From assembly GCA_029567375.1 (NCBI GenBank), contig JAKQLB010000283.1:1-64000 (forward strand): a stretch of DNA of 64,000 nucleotides, written 5' to 3'. Positions 52,326 to 61,294 of this stretch are shown here, piece after piece. This stretch comes from Bacteroidota bacterium (GTDB lineage Bacteria; Bacteroidota; Bacteroidia; Bacteroidales; UBA932). The notes under the pieces were generated by a model. That model was given only the letters and a program-made list of their open reading frames with translations. It was not told the origin of the DNA and ran no database searches. Both the position numbers and the translations under genes were made by a program. Numbering within the stretch: position 1 is the stretch's first letter; each line of letters begins with the position of its first letter.

Positions 52326-52843
52326 TACTTGTCGATAAAGTGACGACCAATAAATAAAATTTTCTGTTAGATAAAATCTTTTATATTGAATTTGATTTAT
52401 TTTAATTTACACATTGGCAGTTCTCCAATTAATATAACTCAATGAAAGAGGAGATTTCACTTGATCTGTATGCCTATCTTTAAAATTTTTTTCACACGGA
52501 AAATACTATTGAGAAAGGGGGGCGATGACAATATGAATTTCCGCGCTCTCCTCTCACGTCGCCACTCTCCGTAAAATACCGTTAATCAGATCGATGAACA
52601 TTCCCCAATCCAATACATAAAAACATCCTTTCGCGAATCCATTTCCAAAATCACGGTTTATCCGTCGTTATTTTATAACCATCCCAGACCCTCATCCATC
52701 CATCGTTCACAGAACCGGGCAATCCATTCGTTCCACTCGTTCAATCAAAAAATTTAAAACGCCTATTCATTCTCCTTTTTTCTGTATGTGGCCGAAAAAT
52801 GCATATTCCCCTCACAATCCGCCGGCCACATGCAGGAGATATC
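52326..52843. other. Intergenic region without a recognised gene
   Basis: 518 bases that begin AT-rich and rise in GC toward the right; this is the right-hand border of the accessory island. Only short frames occur. A TATA-like TTTATATTGAA lies close to 52380 and could serve the phosphatase operon on the minus strand. Confidence 0.5.
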
Positions 52844-52990
52844 ATGAAACTGAAACCGATCAGACTACGACAGTGTTTTGTGGAACCACCCAATCCATGG
52901 GTCTATGACTATGATACCGATAACGACCATGGACCAGACTTCTTCGACCACGATTGTGAGAACAGGGAGGCTGCACCATGTGCTGCCTAG
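52844..52990 (+). CDS. Small acidic protein, 48 aa
   Basis: The ATG at 52844 follows AGGAGATATC at ideal spacing. The protein starts MKLKPIRLRQCFVEPPNPWV and ends with a very acidic His/Asp patch (DYDTDNDHGPDFFDHDCEN). The acidic His-rich tail could bind metal. No family known. Confidence 0.5.
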   Translation: MKLKPIRLRQCFVEPPNPWVYDYDTDNDHGPDFFDHDCENREAAPCAA

Positions 52991-53103
52991 GGGGTTCCCT
53001 CCGGACATTCATGTTCGTAAAAGCTAGAACAGAGAGGGACCCCTTCCACTCCTCTTTTTAGGAGCGGCGAGAGCCTCAAGGATCATTTTCCTCCACGACG
53101 GGA

Positions 53104-53600
53104 TTATCCGGAGGGTTCACCTCCGGAATCCCCATCCGGTGTACCCTGTATATCCGTCTCGATAACCCCGTCCTTCATGGAGATGATCCGGTCAAAGTAG
53201 CTCTTGTGCCACTCCTCGTGGGAGACCATGACGATGGTCTGGTGGAGATCCCGGTTCAGTTTCCTGAACAGGTCGAGGATCACCTTCGAGTTCCGGGTAT
53301 CCAGGTTGGCACAGGGTTCATCGGCAAGGAGGAGGGCCGGCCGGTTCACAAGCGCCCGGGCGATCGCCACCCGCTGCTGCTCGCCGCCGGACAACTGGGA
53401 GGGGAGGTGGTGGATCCGGTCGCCGAGCCCCACGACACCAAGGATATCAGTGCAGACCAGCGTGCACTCCTGGGGGGTCATCCCCCGGGCCATGGAGGGG
53501 AGGTAGACGTTCTCCTTGGCGGTCAGTTCGGGGACCAGGGCATAGTCCTGGAAGACATACCCGAGCCGTCGGAGGCGAAACACCGTCCGGGCTCGTTCAT
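53104..53600 (-). pseudogene. Beheaded ABC-transporter ATPase (LolD/MacB type)
   Basis: The frame encodes the Q loop (LGYVFQDYALVPELTAKENV), the signature LSGGEQQRVAIARALVNRP, Walker B ALLLADEPCANLDTR and the switch histidine IVMVSHEEWHKSYFDRI, but lacks Walker A. It is nearly identical in DNA to the intact copy at 62918-63415. The copy stops at 53600, where a fragment of the gene at 56305 begins. Without Walker A it cannot bind ATP, so it is dead. Confidence 0.9.
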
Positions 53601-53681
53601 ACCCTCAACCGCCATGGACTCCTGACAAAACCCAGGCACGACCGCATAAAGATTTTTGATAACCGATCGGTGAAAGCCTGA
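53601..53681 (+). pseudogene. 3' fragment of the gene at 56305, fused to the ABC remnant
   Basis: Encodes TLNRHGLLTKPRHDRIKIFD and NRSVKA with a stop at 53679, the last 26 codons of the protein at 56305-57558, with a handful of substitutions. It joins the beheaded ABC gene at the shared short sequence ATACCCTC (57476) versus CATACCCTC, consistent with illegitimate recombination. Confidence 0.85.
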
Positions 53682-53749
53682 CTTTTGTGGATCTCTGCAA
53701 TCCTTGATTAGGGGTACATATCATTGGATAAAAAAAATCATCGAAAATT

Positions 53750-54808
53750 TCATTCCAAATCTGTATTAGCCACTTCATTTTTCACTAATTGCTCGATGAG
53801 TTTATTCCTATCCACAAGATATTCAAAACGTCCATTTTCAGAGGTTACTGCTACGAATCGATAGGGATAAGATAGAATCTTCCGGACCCTTTCCCTTACA
53901 TTCATAGAATCCAGATCATGTTCAGAAACAGCCGGCCGAAAGAGCCCGTTTCCCAGAATTTCCTCCAGTTTGTCAGCATCAATAAATCTGGAGTGTTCAT
54001 GGATATCCTGATCGGTTTCCTCCGGATTAGAATCGATGCGAACCCATTCATACAATTTATCAGACGGAATTTCTGATCTTTTCTTTTGAATACTGTTAAG
54101 GAATTTTATCATAATATTAATTCGTACCTCTGGTGTAAAATGTTCAAAGAATAGATCCCCATCCCGATTGATTGTAAAATATCCCTGTATCCTCTCTTTG
54201 TCTTTTTGTGTTTTGGGAAGTTCGTTATCCGATGTTGTAATGAATCCTGAAAATATTTCAGAATAGGCACTGATATACTCCTTTTCAAACCACGTATATC
54301 GCTTACCGAATGCTTTGATGATTGTGATGGGCTCAGCCCATCCTAAAAATTTTTTCCTGACATAATCTGTTTTTTCCAAAAAGACTATGCCCTCGATTCC
54401 TTTCATTTGTGTATAAAGAATAGTCATAATAAAAATTCGTGATGATAACCACTTTTTCCCGTTACTCAGGTTGACTATCGCATACTCTGTCTTTCCTCCT
54501 TCGGTAATCTGGGAGAGAAAATGTGGCATTTCAGAGCTACTACCAACATCAGTAAACGTAGCCTGGCTACGTAAATCATGTTCAGTGGCTGACCAGTCTA
54601 GGGAATATCCGTTTGCTTCTGCTAATTCTATGGAAATTCCCTGGAACTCAAATTTTTTGACATGGCTCTTCAACCACTTGAACACGGTTGGTATCTCTTT
54701 GCGGTAGAAAACGAGAATAGCTATTACTACGATTGGCCAGATGATGGCGCTCAGTATTGCTGCGATATCAAGTGTGTATGTCACTGTTCCTGAATCGGTA
54801 AGATTCAT
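53750..54808 (-). CDS. Single-helix membrane protein of unknown function
   Basis: 352 residues from ATG at 54808 with AAGGGGCAG upstream. One N-terminal membrane helix (IAAILSAIIWPIVVIAILVF) is followed by a soluble domain: KWLKSHVKKFEFQGISIELA, IMTILYTQMKGIEGIVFLEK, YTWFEKEYISAYSEIFSGFI and a conserved C-terminus EILGNGLFRPAVSEHDLDSM with VAVTSENGRFEYLVDRNKLI. Not a known domain. A degenerate copy of its C-terminus lies at 62589-62826, next to the intact ABC gene. Confidence 0.7.
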   Translation of the reverse strand: MNLTDSGTVTYTLDIAAILSAIIWPIVVIAILVFYRKEIPTVFKWLKSHVKKFEFQGISIELAEANGYSLDWSATEHDLRSQATFTDVGSSSEMPHFLSQITEGGKTEYAIVNLSNGKKWLSSRIFIMTILYTQMKGIEGIVFLEKTDYVRKKFLGWAEPITIIKAFGKRYTWFEKEYISAYSEIFSGFITTSDNELPKTQKDKERIQGYFTINRDGDLFFEHFTPEVRINIMIKFLNSIQKKRSEIPSDKLYEWVRIDSNPEETDQDIHEHSRFIDADKLEEILGNGLFRPAVSEHDLDSMNVRERVRKILSYPYRFVAVTSENGRFEYLVDRNKLIEQLVKNEVANTDLE

Positions 54809-55119
54809 CGTGATCTGCCCCTTCAATTATCCATCAATTTTGTGAAATTATCATCCATTGTAAGGCAATTTGGGTAAGTCCCACAGTACTTTCCCTGGCA
54901 TAGTACCGCACGTCTCCACTTTTTTGGGGGGGCATATAAGATAGTGCACAGCAGTTTTGGAGAACTATTAAACTGGGAGAGAGTGTCAATACCGTTCTAT
55001 AGTCCCTCTTGTTCCAAACAGGGTCCTATGGTATTCGGTTCATCCTCTCCATGATTAATTAAAAAAAAGAAATTCCCTCGAGGGGTTCTCTCCCTCTGCT
55101 TCCTGGAAATGAGGGAATG

Positions 55120-55516
55120 ACAAGTGCTTCCCTCGTACGGATCAGGTGAGGACAGGAAGAGGGTTACTTCCGACACTCCACCGATCCCGGGATCACCCGC
55201 TTCATCGGGATTGACATGGATATGCAGGTGCATCACAGCACTGCAGTCCGGCAACCTTCCCGATATTCACCCCGATGTTGTAGCCTTCGGGATGGTAACC
55301 GGAATCCAGGAACTGCTTTGCCCGGTCGACAGCGTCCAGGATTGCAATTTTCTCTTCCGTAGTGGCCTCGAAATAATCACCGAAATGCCGTTTCGGGATA
55401 ATCGGCAGGTGACCCCTGCTCACCGGGTACCGATCGAACCGTGCATACACAAGGTCGTGATCGATGACCATCTCCTCTGCATCGACCCTGCAAAATGGAC
55501 AGTTCAAATGTTCCAT
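55120..55516 (-). pseudogene. HIT-family hydrolase, frameshifted
   Basis: Reads MEHLNCPFCRVDAEEMVIDH, FDRYPVSRGHLPIIPKRHFG and GYHPEGYNIGVNIGKVAG, then goes out of frame; the neighbouring frame has VMHLHIHVNPDEAGDP, i.e. the histidine triad. One base lost near 55245 breaks an otherwise close copy of the HIT gene at 59169. The C-terminal part is also shortened. Confidence 0.8.
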
Positions 55517-55661
55517 GCCGGATACCTTTTCTGTTTTCATGAAAGGGTAGGTGATCACCATATCTTCAAAACGTGTCGAAATAAATCAGGTTCATCTACA
55601 CATTTAACAATTCCGTGAGCAGCTTCAGCAGTGCTGTGTGAACATAGATCTTCTCTCTCTC

Positions 55662-55744
55662 GACCTTTCGCGAAGCAAGGAGGTCTCAGGACGGAGTTGA
55701 CATAGCACACACCCTCTCTGCTTCCACTACCCTTACGAAAGGTC
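55662..55744. promoter_or_regulatory. Nine-base inverted repeat upstream of wHTH gene
   Basis: GACCTTTCG (55662-55670) and CGAAAGGTC (55736-55744) face each other 65 bases apart, the second arm 33 bases before the start of the winged-helix gene. Possible autoregulator half-sites that loop; unproven. Confidence 0.3.
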
Positions 55745-55777
55745 AAATACAGTGGGTGAAAACAGAGGAGAGAGAAT

Positions 55778-56194
55778 ATGAGATTCCTATTACCTTTCGA
55801 AGAACGGATCGTGCTCAGATACCTGCAGGAAGAAGAGGCATCTGCTACCTCGATCGATGTGGCAAACAGGACCGGGCTTGACCATCGCCAGGTCAGGGAA
55901 GCCTTTGCCTCCCTCGCTGAAAAAGACCTTATCATTGCGGAAGACCTGGCAGGAGAGCTCTCTCTCTTGGGAAGGAACTACAATCTATTCGACGATGAGA
56001 GTATCGATGAGGTATATGACAGCCTCCCGCCTGAAACCAGGATGCTTCTCGATTATTTTATCGAGGACCCCGACGCAACCCCTTCGCGTGAGGTGCTGGC
56101 AGCGGCCGACGGCCTGAAACCACAAGAGATTGAGAGAGCGATCGATGAACTGGAATACCTTGGATACCCCGCGAGAAGACGGGTGAAACCCTGA
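55778..56194 (+). CDS. Winged-helix DNA-binding-like protein
   Basis: 138 residues with two helix-turn-helix-like parts: LRYLQEEEASATSIDVANRT and GLDHRQVREAFASLAEKDLI (classical wHTH recognition), then GELSLLGRNYNLFDDE and a second set, SREVLAAADGLKPQEIERAI and DELEYLGYPARRRV. Two wHTH copies suggest a DNA-binding regulator or chromatin-like protein. It is followed 110 bases later by the gene at 56305. Confidence 0.65.
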   Translation: MRFLLPFEERIVLRYLQEEEASATSIDVANRTGLDHRQVREAFASLAEKDLIIAEDLAGELSLLGRNYNLFDDESIDEVYDSLPPETRMLLDYFIEDPDATPSREVLAAADGLKPQEIERAIDELEYLGYPARRRVKP

Positions 56195-56304
56195 CCGGCA
56201 CATTCGGGTATCAATGGTTTACTTTCACCCACCAACCGAAGAGCTCTTATGAAAGATCGTACCAGTGTATTCGTGCACAGTGACTTGCTGTAGCGGGGAG
56301 CATC

Positions 56305-57558
56305 ATGACACTGAAGAACAGGATATATGGGCATAGTCTTTCTGCCATTGAAAAGGAACTGATCTTTTCCAGGGAAGATACCGGGTTTGTCCGGCCTATC
56401 CATTCTTCAGGTGCACTCTTCTGCCTTGACCCCTCGCCGTTCCTGCAGAGCCCGAAACGCGAGGTGTATCTCGCACAGTGCCCCCCTCCTGAAAAGCATG
56501 CCCTCATCAGAGCACGGGTGTCCGAAGCCAGGCAGGATATCATGAAAGACCGGGACGGGTATTACACCCTGACGGTGAAATATGTCGATGCCTGGTCCCC
56601 GGTTGATCCGAACACCCTTGTTTCCAGGCGGAGCACAATAAGCGCCGATGAAGTCCGCCACTATTTCACGATCCCCTACCTCGGGGAAGAAGAGATCGTT
56701 GACAGCCTTGCCCTCTGCTCTGCCCTGTATACCGTCTCTTCTCCCCCCCTTGCCGAGGAGAAAGGAGGAGTCTGTGCGGCAGTCCTTGGGAAGAAGAAAC
56801 CCTGGCTCGGGTTCAAAAAAAGCCTTGCAATCATCCCCCGGGAATTCCGGCAGCTCACCTCACCATATTATTATGCAATAGCGGAGCAGGAGAAGCAGGT
56901 GCTGCATACAAAAGCCGAGGAGATCAACCTCGCCTATCACAACCCTGAACGGATCCCCATGCACATCCCTGTCGTGCTGGATGCGGTCGAAGTGCAGCCC
57001 TCGAAGCACTATGCGCTCGACATGGAGAGTCAGAGCCCGATGGTGACCGCCTTCATGCTCGATGCCCTCATGATCCGGCCAGACATCCCTGCCTCCCTTG
57101 AATCCTACGTCACCGATACCCTCTATGCCGTGGTCCAGGAGTTCAAAGGGTCCGGCTGGGCTCCCTACCAGCAGGACTTCAGTTCACTCGTGCCCCGGCT
57201 GAGCCTCTCCTTTGCCCGGTACAATGCCCATCTGAAATTATCGAGAAGCGATGTCACCCAGGCAGTGGATCTCTGGTCCGACATGTATTACCGTGCAAAA
57301 AAGGTGGTGAGTACCCAGTACCATGTCTCGCAGCTCTACCGCCTCGATGATACGGCACGGAAGCTGTACCTTGACCTCGTGGATGCCTATGGACTCGAGA
57401 TATCGATTCCCCTTGAGGAAGTCCGGAAGCAGATACCCTCATTCAGGAGCGAAGGGGACTTTGAAGAGGCGCTCGATACCCTCAACCGCTACGGACTCCT
57501 GACAAAGCCCAGGCATGACCGCATCAAGATTCTTGATAACCGATCGGTGAAAGCCTGA
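56305..57558 (+). CDS. Conserved archaeal-type protein with C-terminal wHTH
   Basis: 417 residues. No Walker motifs. Parts: a head with GALFCLDPSPFLQSPKREVY, a strand-rich region (YYTLTVKYVDAWSPVDPNTL), a central helical part with SQSPMVTAFMLDALMIRPDI, then MCM-like looking helices ARYNAHLKLSRSDVTQAVDL and a final winged helix with FEEALDTLNRYGLLTKPRHD. The end resembles MCM C-terminal winged helix but the ATPase is lacking, so this is only a similarity in appearance. Function unknown. A fragment of its 3' end is at 53601-53681. Confidence 0.6.
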   Translation: MTLKNRIYGHSLSAIEKELIFSREDTGFVRPIHSSGALFCLDPSPFLQSPKREVYLAQCPPPEKHALIRARVSEARQDIMKDRDGYYTLTVKYVDAWSPVDPNTLVSRRSTISADEVRHYFTIPYLGEEEIVDSLALCSALYTVSSPPLAEEKGGVCAAVLGKKKPWLGFKKSLAIIPREFRQLTSPYYYAIAEQEKQVLHTKAEEINLAYHNPERIPMHIPVVLDAVEVQPSKHYALDMESQSPMVTAFMLDALMIRPDIPASLESYVTDTLYAVVQEFKGSGWAPYQQDFSSLVPRLSLSFARYNAHLKLSRSDVTQAVDLWSDMYYRAKKVVSTQYHVSQLYRLDDTARKLYLDLVDAYGLEISIPLEEVRKQIPSFRSEGDFEEALDTLNRYGLLTKPRHDRIKILDNRSVKA

Positions 57559-57879
57559 TACCTCCGCTCTTCCCGGGGTTGCATGAATTTTACGTCATTT
57601 GCAAAGCGGTGGTCTGCGTCATTGCCAGGTCCGTCATTGGCGTGAACTTCTTGGCCGGGATCTCAATCCCCCGGTCGTCCTTGCAGCAGTATGGCAGGGG
57701 ATATCCACTCCGAATATTCTTAGATCCTTTGGTCCTCGTTACGTCCCTTGTGTGGTAGGATTTCTACAGAGCCCTTTTTTCTTGATTTTAGACTTAATTG
57801 TGGGGTGGTTTAAAAAAATTACACTTTTAGGATTTTACGAGATCCATAATCATCAATTTTTCCAAGGGCTCCATCCTGA
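57559..57879. other. Intergenic region without a recognised gene
   Basis: About 320 bases between two converging genes. A T/A-rich stretch lies around 57774-57860; no tRNA, binding site or open frame of interest. Confidence 0.5.
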
Positions 57880-58860
57880 TCACGAACGAGCTAGGGCAGG
57901 AGACTCCGCAGCCAGGCAGAGGATCTCGAACATGATAGTGGCCCCCGCCAGAGCGGTGATTCCAGCGAGATCGAAGGGCGGGGACACTTCCACCAAGTCT
58001 CCGCCGATGATGTTAAGGCCTCTTAATCCTCTTAGTGTCTGCAACGCCTCGAAGGTGCTCATGCCTCCGGCTGCCGGGGTCCCGGTACCAGGTGCGAAGG
58101 CCGGGTCCAGGCAGTCAATGTCGAACGAGATGTACACCGGCTCGTCTCCCATCATCTCCCTGATCTCCTGGGCTACCTTCTTCGACCCGAGTTCGTAGAA
58201 CTCCTCTATATGCACGACGCGCATCTTGCTTTCGTAAGAGAACTGCCACAACAGTTCGAAACCTCCTCTGATTCCGATCTGGATGGCACGCTCGGGATCC
58301 ACCAGACCGGACTCTACTGCATTGCGAAAGGGGCAAGCATGGTGCAGTCCGCTTCCGGCAAAAGGCTGGGCAGTATCGCAATGAGTATCGAAATGCACAA
58401 GGCCGATTTTTTTCTTTGGGGCAATGGCTTTGAGGATAGGGAATGTGATGGAGTGATCCCCTCCGGCGGTTATGGGAAGGACGCCTGCGGAGGATAGTGT
58501 ACCATAGAAAGTCTCGATATCGTGCTGCGCCTCCTCCAGATTATAGGTAGTTTGGAAGGGTACGTCTCCTACATCGGCCACCCTTAATTCTGCAAAGGGG
58601 GTCATGCGCATGTGGTGGTTATAGACGCCCACTATCCTTGACTGGTTGCGAATCTCACGGGGACCGAGGCGAGTACCGGTCCGCATTGTTACCCCCATAT
58701 CAAAGGGCACTCCTACCAGTGCAATATCCAGATCCTTTACCTCTTTCTGGGAAGGTATGCCAAAGAAGGTGGGTATTCCGGTGTAACTGGGGAGTAACAT
58801 ATCGGTACTGAATGTCTTCCATTTTTTCACGATCTCCTCATAATTTATCAATTTGGCCAT
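57880..58860 (-). CDS. Agmatinase/arginase-family ureohydrolase
   Basis: 326 residues from ATG at 58860, preceded by GGAGGTACAAAC. Metal motifs are ITAGGDHSITFPIL, LVHFDTHCDTAQPFAG and YISFDIDCLDPAFAPGTGTP, all conserved. The family hydrolyses guanidino compounds to urea using two Mn or Ni ions. The second motif is DTHCDT rather than the usual DAHxD. The loop MRTGTRLGPREIRNQSR fits agmatinases, guanidinobutyrases and guanidine hydrolases, so the substrate is open. Confidence 0.9.
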   Translation of the reverse strand: MAKLINYEEIVKKWKTFSTDMLLPSYTGIPTFFGIPSQKEVKDLDIALVGVPFDMGVTMRTGTRLGPREIRNQSRIVGVYNHHMRMTPFAELRVADVGDVPFQTTYNLEEAQHDIETFYGTLSSAGVLPITAGGDHSITFPILKAIAPKKKIGLVHFDTHCDTAQPFAGSGLHHACPFRNAVESGLVDPERAIQIGIRGGFELLWQFSYESKMRVVHIEEFYELGSKKVAQEIREMMGDEPVYISFDIDCLDPAFAPGTGTPAAGGMSTFEALQTLRGLRGLNIIGGDLVEVSPPFDLAGITALAGATIMFEILCLAAESPALARS

Positions 58861-59168
58861 GTTTGTACCTCCGGCTCTCCATTCAAGCATCGCAAATAAC
58901 CCCTGACCTATGGCCTGACCACTAGTTCGGGGTTAACCGATCAATGCCATGGACAGTCTAAAATGAAGTACTCTGTTTATTATTCTTTCTCCCATCATCC
59001 ATTCGGACCATCCTGATTCGCTTTACTGCAGAGTCGTCTCTTCAAGAAGCTCCTGAATAGGAAGAGATGGTAACCAGGATACTCACTCTCTTCTTATCCC
59101 TGTCTCACTTCGCCGGGCTCATCCTCAACCCTGTGAGGAACTGATAGGAAGGTTGTCAGTATCACGTG
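58861..59168. other. Intergenic region without a recognised gene
   Basis: 308 bases with no plausible open frame. The part near 58880-58950 may carry the agmatinase promoter on the minus strand, but no clear TATA box is visible. Confidence 0.4.
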
Positions 59169-59576
59169 TTACCTTCGATGAGGCGAGGAGGAGTGTTCCT
59201 TCCCACCCTTCACCGATCCCGGGATCACCCGCCTCATCCCTCCTCCGTGGTTTCGACTATCCCCCTTGTAGCGGGGGATGACATGGATATGGAGATGCGT
59301 GACGGCCTGCCCTGCCACCTTCCCGATGTTGACCCCAATGTTATAGCCATCGGGATGGTAGCCGGAATCCAGGAACTGCTTTGCCCGGTCGACAACGTCC
59401 AGGATCGCGATCTTCTCATCCCTGGTGGCCTCGAAATAATCGGCGAAATGCCGTTTCGGGATGATCAGCAGGTGTCCCCTGCTCACCGGGTACCGATCAA
59501 ACCGTGCATACACAAGGTCATGCTCGATGACCACCTCCTCTGCATCAACCCTGCAGAACGGACAGTTCACCTCCAT
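59169..59576 (-). CDS. HIT-family hydrolase
   Basis: 135 residues: NCPFCRVDAEEVVIEHDLVY, ARFDRYPVSRGHLLIIPKRH, GYNIGVNIGKVAGQAVTHLH with the triad HLHIHVIPRYKGD. This is the canonical HIT fold, a nucleotide hydrolase/transferase with catalytic histidine in the central triad. It is about 85% identical in its first 100 residues to the broken copy at 55120. It lies 35 bases downstream of the lipoprotein gene at 59612 on the same strand. Confidence 0.93.
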   Translation of the reverse strand: MEVNCPFCRVDAEEVVIEHDLVYARFDRYPVSRGHLLIIPKRHFADYFEATRDEKIAILDVVDRAKQFLDSGYHPDGYNIGVNIGKVAGQAVTHLHIHVIPRYKGDSRNHGGGMRRVIPGSVKGGKEHSSSPHRR

Positions 59577-59611
59577 TCCACCACCAATCTGTCACTCTTC
59601 TCAGAGGACCG

Positions 59612-60463
59612 CTATGCCCGCTCCGAGAAAATTGCGATGACCGGTTTTAACAGGTACTTATCCGATCCGGTACTGACCACCGATTTCTCCACGTTGAAAT
59701 CAAGGGTGAGCATCCGGGTCTCATTCGGAACCAGCACGAATCCCCGGTTCAGTTTGAGCACCCCGCTCGGGACGGTAAGGGGGTAGTCGATATCATCGAC
59801 GGTGATCGTCCCTGAATCGATCTTCAGGCGGATCTGGGTATAGGTGCCGGCATCCAGGGTCTTTTCGCCGAGAACTTTGCTCACGTTCACGAACTGCAGC
59901 AGGTCCACGGACTGGGTCTCGTTGATGACCGTAATCCAGCCTGCGGTATCCGTCTCGGCTGTCTCTGTTGCAGACACCTCCTCATCGCTCTGGGAGATCG
60001 TCTGGTTTGGTGCTGCCTTCTGGACACTCACTTCACTGATGTTCAGGAGCAGACGGGTGATCGTGCCATCATCATCCTTGACTTTCGGAGCATCCTTTAC
60101 CGCAATGATCAGGGTTGCCTGCCCCGAAAGGACGGGTCCCGGCCCCGGGACCACCTGGCATTTTCCATCCATACAACGGCAATGGCCGGCACCACAGTCG
60201 AGAGGGCCCAGGCATGCAGCGGTACAGAGGACCGCACTGCAGTCCGGCTGGAACTGTTTATTGATGCAGCTTTCGGGATGGCAGCATTGGGCAGGGACAC
60301 AGTCGGCATCACCTATGCATGACGAGGGATCCCCTGTTGTGGGAGGAACCGGGGTGAGCGTCGGGGTCACATTGGGAACTCCCGGAGAGGTGGTGCACCC
60401 GGAGAGCAGAACGATTCCCCCGACCAGGCACATCATGAGAACGAACAGGGAAGAGTGCTTCAT
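59612..60463 (-). CDS. DUF4382 lipoprotein with 12-cysteine domain
   Basis: 283 residues. Signal peptide with lipobox LLSGC, a Thr/Pro linker, then the 12-cysteine module: CIGDADCVPAQCCHPESC and GPLDCGAGHCRC are its core. From about residue 115 a DUF4382 beta domain follows with LIIAVKDAPKVKDD, RLLLNISEVSVQKA, LDAGTYTQIRLKIDSG and LVPNETRMLTLDFNVE. DUF4382 is found in secreted or periplasmic proteins. Three phased dyads lie upstream (60560-60620). Confidence 0.88.
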   Translation of the reverse strand: MKHSSLFVLMMCLVGGIVLLSGCTTSPGVPNVTPTLTPVPPTTGDPSSCIGDADCVPAQCCHPESCINKQFQPDCSAVLCTAACLGPLDCGAGHCRCMDGKCQVVPGPGPVLSGQATLIIAVKDAPKVKDDDGTITRLLLNISEVSVQKAAPNQTISQSDEEVSATETAETDTAGWITVINETQSVDLLQFVNVSKVLGEKTLDAGTYTQIRLKIDSGTITVDDIDYPLTVPSGVLKLNRGFVLVPNETRMLTLDFNVEKSVVSTGSDKYLLKPVIAIFSERA

Positions 60464-60559
60464 GAATGAGAGGAGTGTGTAAAGGAAGATAAAAGCTCGT
60501 CAGGAAACATTTCTGGGGAGGGATGAGTACGTCTCCATGACTTTTTAAAAATTGATGAT

Positions 60560-60620
60560 GTTCATGATTCGTGAACATTGTGTTCACGATTTGTGAATAC
60601 TATGTTCAGGAGACGTGAAA
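60560..60620 (-). promoter_or_regulatory. Three 22-bp-phased dyad repeats upstream of lipoprotein gene
   Basis: The element GTTCA-N6-GTGAA recurs at 60560, 60582 and 60604, exactly two helical turns apart (TGATTC, CGATTT and GGAGAC in the middle). It lies immediately upstream of a TATA-like run (TTTTTAAAAA at 60542-60551) and about 97 bases before the lipoprotein start. This is a classic activator-binding arrangement. Confidence 0.65.
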
Positions 60621-60697
60621 TGGTATGATGACTGATAAAAAAAGAGACCTCCCCCCGGGACCGTACTCTCTCTCATGACTGAGGAGAGCCGTCCCCT

Positions 60698-60970
60698 TCA
60701 GAAATCACGATATGCCTGTTTCCTGTCTTCGATCTCAAGTACCTGGATGATAAGAACCGTGTCATGGATTGACAGGATAACCCGGTAATGGGTACCAATG
60801 CGGAAGGTATAGACCGGATGGCCCGGGTTCGTTCCTTTCAGTTTCTTGATCTGGGAGTAGGGGTGGTCCGAAAGCCCATGCAGAGCTCGGATGATTCGTT
60901 GGGCAGTCGTCCGGTCGAGCTTATGCAAATCTTTTCGTGCCCGGGAAGTGTATTCGATCCGGTACCTCAT
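60698..60970 (-). CDS. RelE/ParE-type toxin
   Basis: 90 residues: MRYRIEYTSRARKDLHKLDR, then AQRIIRALHGLSDHPYSQIK, GHPVYTFRIGTHYRVILSI and VLEIEDRKQAYRDF. This is the RelE-superfamily fold; members cleave mRNA on the ribosome or inhibit gyrase. Its start overlaps the antitoxin stop by four bases. The basic residues K/R in the middle are compatible with the mRNA-interferase type. Confidence 0.9.
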   Translation of the reverse strand: MRYRIEYTSRARKDLHKLDRTTAQRIIRALHGLSDHPYSQIKKLKGTNPGHPVYTFRIGTHYRVILSIHDTVLIIQVLEIEDRKQAYRDF

Positions 60971-61203
60971 TTTACACCGAACTCAGCCATGATCTCTGCT
61001 TCAGAGTGGAGCCGACGGTGCCTGATATCCTCGAGGGCTTCTTCAAGCCCTTTGATCGCTTCATCGTTCAGGGGATCCTGATCCACCGCTAGGGTCACCA
61101 GCCGCTCGATGACGTCATTGTACGATTCCCGGGGATGTTGTTTCAATGCCTGGAGTTTTTCTTTCAGATCTTCCCGAATGTAAATGGTGGATGCGGCTTG
61201 CAT
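60967..61203 (-). CDS. Antitoxin with ribbon-helix-helix-like head
   Basis: 78 residues: STIYIREDLKEKLQALKQHP and ESYNDVIERLVTLAVDQDPL form a likely DNA-binding head; the C-terminal half (EALEDIRHRRLHSEAEIMAE) is the part that would wrap the toxin. The head is like the DUF7557/RHH antitoxins of archaea. It probably represses its own operon via palindromes at 61211-61235. Confidence 0.82.
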   Translation of the reverse strand: MQAASTIYIREDLKEKLQALKQHPRESYNDVIERLVTLAVDQDPLNDEAIKGLEEALEDIRHRRLHSEAEIMAEFGVK

Positions 61204-61210
61204 AGTATCA

Positions 61211-61235
61211 CCTATAGGTATCTATTGATATCAAT
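61211..61235. promoter_or_regulatory. Palindromes upstream of the antitoxin
   Basis: CCTATAGG (61211-61218) and ATTGATATCAAT (61224-61235) are perfect palindromes lying 8-32 bases before the antitoxin ATG. They are good candidates for autorepression by the toxin-antitoxin complex. Confidence 0.5.
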
Positions 61236-61294
61236 ATGTCGATCGATGAGAAAGAGGGGTGAGGGACCGTTACCCAGGGTAATCCCGGTTTTGT

